Part shown: in pieces, positions 41,426-45,607 of the stretch
Layout of the letters: each line of letters begins with the position of its first letter
Numbering within the stretch: the first letter of the stretch is position 1
Origin: Spirochaetota bacterium
Lineage (GTDB): Bacteria; Spirochaetota; UBA4802; UBA5368
Direction: 5' to 3'
Assembly (NCBI GenBank): GCA_025457965.1
Contig: JALOTJ010000018.1
Coordinates: 1 to 45,607 of the forward strand
Length of the DNA: 45,607 bases
Notes under the pieces: generated by a model
Databases searched by the model: none
What the model was told of the DNA's origin: nothing
Seen by the model: the letters and a program-made list of their open reading frames with translations, nothing else
Translations under genes and position numbers: made by a program

Positions 41426-42553
41426 ATGATTGAAAAGACCGATTCCTACAGGAGCCTGCAGCAGAATAAGAAGCTCAAGTACCTGTTTCTGGCTTTGTTC
41501 TCACTGCTGCTCTTTTCAATGGCATACATCTTCCAGTATTATTTCTGGCCGCTTCTTTTTGCGCTGGTCATCTATATCGCCCTGTCTCCGCTGCACGTTT
41601 TTATCGGCAGGTTTGTAAAGAGGAGGTCGCTGTCGGCGTCCATTATGATCCTGCTGCTCATTGTCGGCTTCCTTGTCCCGCTTTTTTTTCTGCTGCTAAA
41701 CCTGGCCGACCAGAGCTATGACGTGTACCAGTTCGTCGAAAAAAAATTTAAACCCTCGAAAATTGATGATTTTTTTTATCGCAGCAATTTCGTCGGGGAA
41801 TTTGCGTACAGCCTGCGTATTTCACGCGGGGAACTCATCAAGAAAGCGACCGAAATTCTACAGAGTGCGTCGTTTTCGGTGTTCCGCAACCTCACGGACC
41901 TGCTGACCTTTTCGATCAAGTTTTCAATCAATCTCTTTTTCATGCTGCTCATCCTCTTCTTTCTTTTTATTGAGGGCGGCAAATTCAAGGAGGCAATTTA
42001 TCGGGCCAGCCCCTTTCCGAGGGACATCGAAAACGATATCGCCAACCGCCTCAAGGACGTCATAAAGGTCCTCATCGCCGGAAATTTATTGATCATGCTG
42101 CTGCAGGGGGGCATGGTTGGTCTGGGCTTTTATATCGCGGGACTCGACGGACCGCTTTTGTGGGGAAGCGTTGCGGCGGTCTTCTCGCTCATCCCGGTTA
42201 TCGGAACCTCGGTTACCTGGATTCCGGCAACGGTCTATCTGCTCGCGGTCGGAAAAATCGGCTGGGCGGTGTTTCTTTTCGTCTGGGGGCTTTTCTGGTA
42301 TCTGCTTCTGGAGAACATGCTCAAACCCAAGGTCTTCGGTGAGCGACTGAATTTCCATCCCCTGATTTTCTTTTTCCTGCTCCTGGGCAGCCTTCAGGCG
42401 TTCGGCCTGTCGGGGATTATTGTGGGCCCCATGCTCCTGACGCTTTTCTACTCGTTCCTGGAGATTTACCGGGTGCTCGACGCGTATGATATCCGGCAGG
42501 CGGCCCAGGGCTGCGCCGGGCAGGATGCGGACGCCCCGCGTACGGGTCCCTAG
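41426..42553 (+). CDS. AI-2E/PerM-family membrane permease
   Basis: The 375-residue protein has about eight membrane segments with the family layout: two helices near the N-terminus, a soluble part (residues about 85-155), then closely spaced helices (LFFMLLILFFLFIEG; VFSLIPVIGTSVTWIPATVY). The VIGTSVTWIPA region and ENMLKPKVFGERLNFHPLIF are typical of the family. Some members export autoinducer-2 or act as Na+/H+ antiporters; the substrate here is unknown. Its TAG shares a CTAG with the stop of the convergent cyclase gene. Confidence 0.9.
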   Translation: MIEKTDSYRSLQQNKKLKYLFLALFSLLLFSMAYIFQYYFWPLLFALVIYIALSPLHVFIGRFVKRRSLSASIMILLLIVGFLVPLFFLLLNLADQSYDVYQFVEKKFKPSKIDDFFYRSNFVGEFAYSLRISRGELIKKATEILQSASFSVFRNLTDLLTFSIKFSINLFFMLLILFFLFIEGGKFKEAIYRASPFPRDIENDIANRLKDVIKVLIAGNLLIMLLQGGMVGLGFYIAGLDGPLLWGSVAAVFSLIPVIGTSVTWIPATVYLLAVGKIGWAVFLFVWGLFWYLLLENMLKPKVFGERLNFHPLIFFFLLLGSLQAFGLSGIIVGPMLLTLFYSFLEIYRVLDAYDIRQAAQGCAGQDADAPRTGP

Positions 42554-43491
42554 TGCCGGTCGCCGGCTTCGAGTGAGCCGTCATAAATCGTAAAGCGGTT
42601 TTTACCATTCCCCTTGCTGGCATAGAGCGCGAGATCCGCCTTCTGGATCAGTTCCGTTCTGTCCATCGCGTGGTCGGGGAACGAGGCGATTCCGATTGAA
42701 ATGGTGATGTTCTGCGCGACGGGAAGGTAGCTGTTGGATGAGACGGCATCCAGCATGCGTTCGGCGACGCGCGTTGATTTTTCGATCCCGGTCTCCGGAA
42801 GTATGATTCCGAATTCCTCACCCCCGTAGCGTGAGACGGTATCGTGGCTGCGGCAGGCCTTAATGATGTTCGAGGATATCTTCTGGAGGACCATGTCCCC
42901 TGTCTGGTGCCCGTAGTTGTCGTTGACCGCCTTGAAACCGTCTATGTCCGCCATCATTATCGTAAGGTTCTCCTTTTTGCGCTGGGAATACAGCATCTCG
43001 CGCTCCAGGCTTTCCTGGAAATACTTGTGATTGAACATGCCGGTGAGCGCATCGGTGAGTGACATGCGGAAGTAGATGTCACGTTCGCGGGCGGCCTTGA
43101 TGAGTTCCTTGCGCTCGAGCGTTTTCTGTACGATGATATCGAGGTGCCCGAAGTTTATCGGTTTGCTGATGTAATCGATGGCCCCGGCCCTCATGAACGA
43201 CACGGCCGACTCGATGGAACCGAAGCCGGTGATCACGACGATATCGATGTCCTCGTTGATGGACTTGATTTTTTCGAGCACCGCCATTCCGTCCATGCCC
43301 GGCAGGTATATGTCCGTGATGACGATGTCGTACTCGCAGTTTCCAATCAGACGGATTCCTTCCTCTCCGCTGTCGGCCGTATCGACAGTGTGGCCGGACC
43401 GTTCCAGGAATTTCTTGACGACGCTGGTTACGCCACTGTCGTCATCGATGAGGATGATACGTCCCTTGCTGCTACTTTCGGGCCTGAACAT
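42550..43491 (-). CDS. Response regulator with GGDEF diguanylate cyclase
   Basis: The 313-residue protein joins a receiver domain (residues about 11-128; phosphoacceptor D60 in DIVITDIYLPGMDG, K110 in YISKPINF) to a GGDEF domain that makes cyclic di-GMP from GTP. The active site is RYGGEEFGI (GGEEF at 223-227). A product-inhibition site RSHD lies five residues before it, as in feedback-controlled cyclases. DADGLFKxVND-type metal residues are in ADIDGFKAVNDNYGH. Its kinase is not encoded next to it. The gene overlaps the end of the methylase gene by 20 bases. Confidence 0.94.
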   Translation of the reverse strand: MFRPESSSKGRIILIDDDSGVTSVVKKFLERSGHTVDTADSGEEGIRLIGNCEYDIVITDIYLPGMDGMAVLEKIKSINEDIDIVVITGFGSIESAVSFMRAGAIDYISKPINFGHLDIIVQKTLERKELIKAARERDIYFRMSLTDALTGMFNHKYFQESLEREMLYSQRKKENLTIMMADIDGFKAVNDNYGHQTGDMVLQKISSNIIKACRSHDTVSRYGGEEFGIILPETGIEKSTRVAERMLDAVSSNSYLPVAQNITISIGIASFPDHAMDRTELIQKADLALYASKGNGKNRFTIYDGSLEAGDRH

Positions 43492-44179
43492 TGGCTTTTT
43501 CCTTTTTCATTATAAACAGGTAATTAAAACCCCGAAGAAAGAAGTTACCTTCCTCGGCCGCCCTGTGATAATTCCCCATCTTGAGGGTCTTGTTGTGCCG
43601 CGTTACGGCAATTATGTCAACCGGGGTAAAGCGTTGTGAGAGAATGCCAAACAGCTCAAAGCCGATTGGGATAAAGCCCTTTTTCCGGTGATAGTAGTCA
43701 GAGACGTAGAGGGCCATGTAGCGGTCGCTTTTGAGAACGCGGTCGATCTCGCCGATCACGCCGCCCATTGCGGTTAAATAACCCGGGTCGGTCGCGTTGA
43801 TCCGGCCGATGCAGTCCTTCTCGTCGGAGTATTCGATGTTATCGCCGTACGGCGGATCCACGAAGACGAAATCCGCCTTCTGGTTTTCGAGGGGAAGCTT
43901 CCGGGCGTCGGCCCGGTAGATATCGCCTCTGGCCGGATGGATGTCGTACCCGAGGACGCGGCGGCCCGTATCCCTGCAGACGTCTATCGTCGTTCCGCTG
44001 CCGCACATGGGGTCCACCACGAGCTGTCCCTCTTTAGTGTAGCGGGAAAGGACATTCCAGATGATATAGGAAGGAGTGGCGCCCGCGTAATTCTGATCGC
44101 CCTGTTTTCCCTTGCCGTAATTCTGGGAGGGGTAATTCCAGAGGGTGGTTGTCTGAATGCGCAGCGAAGGTTTGTTCAT
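43472..44179 (-). CDS. N4/N6-type DNA methylase family protein
   Basis: The 235-residue protein has SAM-binding DPMCGSGTTIDV near residue 56 and the catalytic DPPYGDN near residue 108, the layout of DNA adenine-N6 or cytosine-N4 methyltransferases. The N-terminus (TTTLWNYPSQNYGKG) and the C-terminal HNKTLKMGNYHRAAEE lack an obvious target-recognition domain of a restriction-modification system. There is no endonuclease nearby. The ATG at 44179 is preferred over an upstream GTG at 44194. The methylase and the cyclase genes overlap and are likely co-transcribed. It could also act on RNA. Confidence 0.75.
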   Translation of the reverse strand: MNKPSLRIQTTTLWNYPSQNYGKGKQGDQNYAGATPSYIIWNVLSRYTKEGQLVVDPMCGSGTTIDVCRDTGRRVLGYDIHPARGDIYRADARKLPLENQKADFVFVDPPYGDNIEYSDEKDCIGRINATDPGYLTAMGGVIGEIDRVLKSDRYMALYVSDYYHRKKGFIPIGFELFGILSQRFTPVDIIAVTRHNKTLKMGNYHRAAEEGNFFLRGFNYLFIMKKEKANVQARK

Positions 44180-44388
44180 CTCGTTTTCTGGCACGCTAAG
44201 GAGTTGCTATAAGGGAGGAGGCACTATTGAGCCCCTCCGGGGAGCGTATTGCCGGTTACCGTGATTTGTAAAGGAGTTTTTTTGTGTACCCAGTGCGGCA
44301 GGTCCGCATTTGCGTTTTTTACCGGCAGTGTTATAGCAGATCTTTTGTTTATACGGTTTGAAATAATGGGCCGATTAGAAAAAATTCA

Positions 44389-44416
44389 TTGACATATATG
44401 CTCATGGAAATAAAAG
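44389..44416 (+). promoter_or_regulatory. Promoter candidate of the formate dehydrogenase unit
   Basis: TTGACA (44389-44394) is followed after 16 bases by TAAAAG (44411-44416), a modest -10. It lies just before the riboswitch candidate. The 591-base gap between the methylase gene and the formate dehydrogenase gene has no coding sequence that I trust. Confidence 0.4.
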
Positions 44417-44424
44417 AAAATCAC

Positions 44425-44520
44425 TTCGAGTCTTCGCTCCTACGGCGGGTGCTATGGAGCCTGACCGCAGGCCGGGCGAGAAATCACCCCGCCTCCCGAT
44501 TCAGTAAAGAAGAAAAGCCT
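44425..44520 (+). promoter_or_regulatory. Moco (molybdenum/tungsten cofactor) riboswitch candidate
   Basis: The leader of the formate dehydrogenase gene contains a core that resembles the Moco RNA motif known upstream of E. coli moaA. Seen: outer stem TCTTC/GAAGA (44431-44435 with 44509-44513), a GCTCC/GGAGC arm (44436-44440 with 44456-44460) and a hairpin GGCG (44475-44478) with CGCC (44490-44493) around an AAAT-containing loop, followed by TCCCGATTCAGTAAAG. In E. coli the same place reads GGCGAAG-loop-CTTCGCCTCCCGTATCTGGAAAG as I recall it. The gene it precedes encodes an enzyme that uses bis-molybdopterin guanine dinucleotide, so the regulation makes sense. Downstream hairpins (44549-44580; 44610-44642) could be the expression platform. 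Confidence 0.7.
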
Positions 44521-44609
44521 TTTCGGGCAATGGAGGATGGGGCCCCCGGGCTCCGGTTTCCGCCGTTGCGGGAAGGAGCCGCGCATGGTGCGGCCATACT
44601 AATTTCAGG

Positions 44610-44646
44610 ATCGGGAAGTATGAGATTGGCTGTTTCCTCGATTTTT
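44610..44646 (+). terminator. Possible attenuator terminator in the formate dehydrogenase leader
   Basis: ATCGGGAAG (44610-44618) pairs with TTTCC-T-CGAT (44633-44642) with one bulged T, and is followed by TTTT (44643-44646). It is downstream of the Moco riboswitch candidate and 125 bases before the gene. It may be the switch for transcription attenuation; pairing is observed, function is inferred. Confidence 0.35.
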
Positions 44647-44770
44647 CACGGTATCCGGGTATGCTCTTTCATGCCTCCATCGAATATATGTCTTTCGCCT
44701 TCGCGGAATGCACATAGAGAATTTAAACATTTCATCACCGGTCGATCAAAATAAAGGCAGGAGGATAGTT

Positions 44771-45607
44771 ATGTCCATAACCAGAAGAGATTTCCTCAGG
44801 CTGTCCGGCGTAACGGCGGCGGGGGCTTTCTTTGGTGGCGTATCGTTCCTCAGCGGATGCAAGTCCGCGCCGGACAAGCTCCAGGGGACTCGCGAGAGCA
44901 CGACGATATGCCCCTATTGCGGAGTCGGGTGCGGCCTTATCGTTTCCGCCAGGAATGGGAAAGTCGTCAATATCGAGGGTGATCCTGACCATCCGATAAA
45001 CCAGGGCTCCCTTTGTTCCAAGGGCAGCGCGCTCTTTCAGATCTCCGACAATCCAAGAAGGCTTTCGAAGGTCCAGTACAGAAAGCCGTACGGCACGGAC
45101 TGGGAGGAGATTTCCTGGGACCAGGCCGTAAAGATGATCGCGCGTAAAGTCAAGGACACCCGCGACGCGACCTTCATCGAAAAGGAAGGCGATGTTACGG
45201 TGAACCGCTGCGCGGGAATCGCGAGCCTCGGCGGCGCCGCGCTCGACAACGAGGAGTGTTACACGCTCTCGAAATTCGCGAGGATGCTCGGTATAACATA
45301 TTTAGAGCATCAGGCGCGTATTTGACACAGCGCAACAGTCGCCGGTCTGGCGGCTACCTTCGGTCGTGGCGCGATGACCAATCACTGGATTGATATTAAG
45401 AACGCGGACGTCATTCTTGTCATGGGGTCGAACGCCGCGGAAAACCATCCCATTTCATTCCGCTGGGTGCAGAAGGCGAAGGACGAACACGGGGCCAAGC
45501 TCATCGTTGTCGATCCCCGCTTCACCAAGTCGGCCTCGCTCGCCGATCTCTACGCGCCGCTGCGTCCCGGGTCGGACCTGGCTTTTCTGGGCGGCATCGT
45601 CAACTAT
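44771..45607 (+). CDS. TAT-exported selenocysteine formate dehydrogenase catalytic subunit (3' end outside window)
   Basis: This is the N-terminal part of a molybdenum/tungsten formate dehydrogenase alpha subunit (FdnG/FdhA type), oxidising formate to CO2. It starts with a twin-arginine signal, SITRRDFLRLSGVTAAGAFF, ending in a Cys that could be lipidated. The [4Fe-4S] motif CPYCGVGCG-x26-CSKG follows. At 45323-45325 an in-frame TGA is read as selenocysteine, giving ARI-Sec-HSATVAGLAATFGRGAMTNHW, the FdnG active site; the frame stays open to the window edge with family sequence (DVILVMGSNAAENHPISFRW). The ATG at 44771 has an AGGAGG ribosome site. A SECIS element follows the TGA. A sequence annotator could wrongly end the gene at 45325. 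Confidence 0.95.
45323..45361 (+). promoter_or_regulatory. Bacterial SECIS element
   Basis: Immediately after the TGA, GTCGCC (45338-45343) and GGCGGC (45349-45354) form a six-base-pair stem with the loop GGTCT (45344-45348). In E. coli fdhF the SelB-binding loop is also GGUCU, and it starts at the same position, 22 bases from the U of UGA. This strongly supports selenocysteine insertion. A selB/selA/selC set must exist elsewhere in the genome. Confidence 0.88.

Noticed and set aside
44389-44754. 121-codon frame in the formate dehydrogenase leader
   Set aside because: It would need a TTG start with no ribosome site. It covers the riboswitch-like structures and gives a protein without recognisable character.
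44771-45325. Formate dehydrogenase read as a truncated pseudogene ending at TGA
   Set aside because: Family sequence continues in frame and a SECIS hairpin follows the TGA, so it is selenocysteine, not a stop.
1-45607. CRISPR arrays, insertion sequences and integration sites
   Set aside because: No regularly spaced direct repeats, transposase motifs, or terminal inverted repeats were found. The tRNA genes have no integrase or duplicated ends next to them.

Overview
The window is a GC-rich (roughly 60 %), densely packed bacterial chromosome segment. It has no phage, plasmid, insertion-sequence or CRISPR signature. The gene content suggests a free-living, probably uncultured member of the Spirochaetota (inference). 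The main support is the order rpsP-khpA-rimM-trmD-rplS-rnhB followed by a FliK-like gene, a stand-alone FlhB C-terminal domain, an HD-GYP protein and yraN. The Crp-like protein paired with a cyclic-nucleotide-binding/TPR protein and the many c-di-GMP and second-messenger genes fit this. A 16S or concatenated-marker placement would be needed to confirm it.

Layout. 1-5.1 kb: 3' part of nadB, an acylphosphatase-like gene, then a leftward block nadK-recN-HExxH protein. 5.2-7.9 kb: a BtuF/BtuC/BtuD-type metal-chelate importer, with a 47-codon ORF that overlaps the permease and the ATPase genes at both ends. 8-13 kb: a small Cys protein, a secreted glycerophosphodiester phosphodiesterase, an amidohydrolase with its own promoter and long leader, a cNMP-binding/TPR protein, a Crp/Fnr regulator and tRNA-Arg(CCT). 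13-19 kb: a secreted MORN-repeat protein, a lipid-type SDR dehydrogenase converging on an acyl-CoA ligase, a small Cys-rich protein and a paraoxonase-like beta-propeller enzyme. 19-29.6 kb: prfA-prmC, a lipocalin-fold/AttH-like protein with a membrane protein, nth, a membrane histidine kinase, two J-domain proteins, tRNA-Arg(CCG), a secreted hypothetical protein, mntP and a polysaccharide deacetylase. 29.7-35 kb: dapF, then a leftward envelope block (pgsA, N-acetylmuramoyl-L-alanine amidase, GerMN protein), then a PASTA protein and rpe. 35.2-41.4 kb: the ribosomal/RNA-processing and flagellar-type operon. 41.4-45.6 kb: an AI-2E-family permease, a REC-GGDEF diguanylate cyclase overlapping a DNA methylase gene, and the 5' part of a TAT-exported selenocysteine formate dehydrogenase.

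The points most worth a second look are these. (1) A Moco-type riboswitch candidate lies upstream of the formate dehydrogenase, whose in-frame UGA is followed by an E. coli fdhF-like SECIS hairpin with its GGUCU loop at exactly the same distance. (2) The RNase HII gene appears to lack, in frame, the nine residues that carry the catalytic Asp-Glu pair (the DEAGRG motif). (3) A translationally coupled His/Met-rich micro-ORF sits inside the ABC importer operon. (4) The HD-GYP protein has lost the signature His and Lys of its HD motif. No wholly new multi-gene system could be demonstrated from sequence alone.
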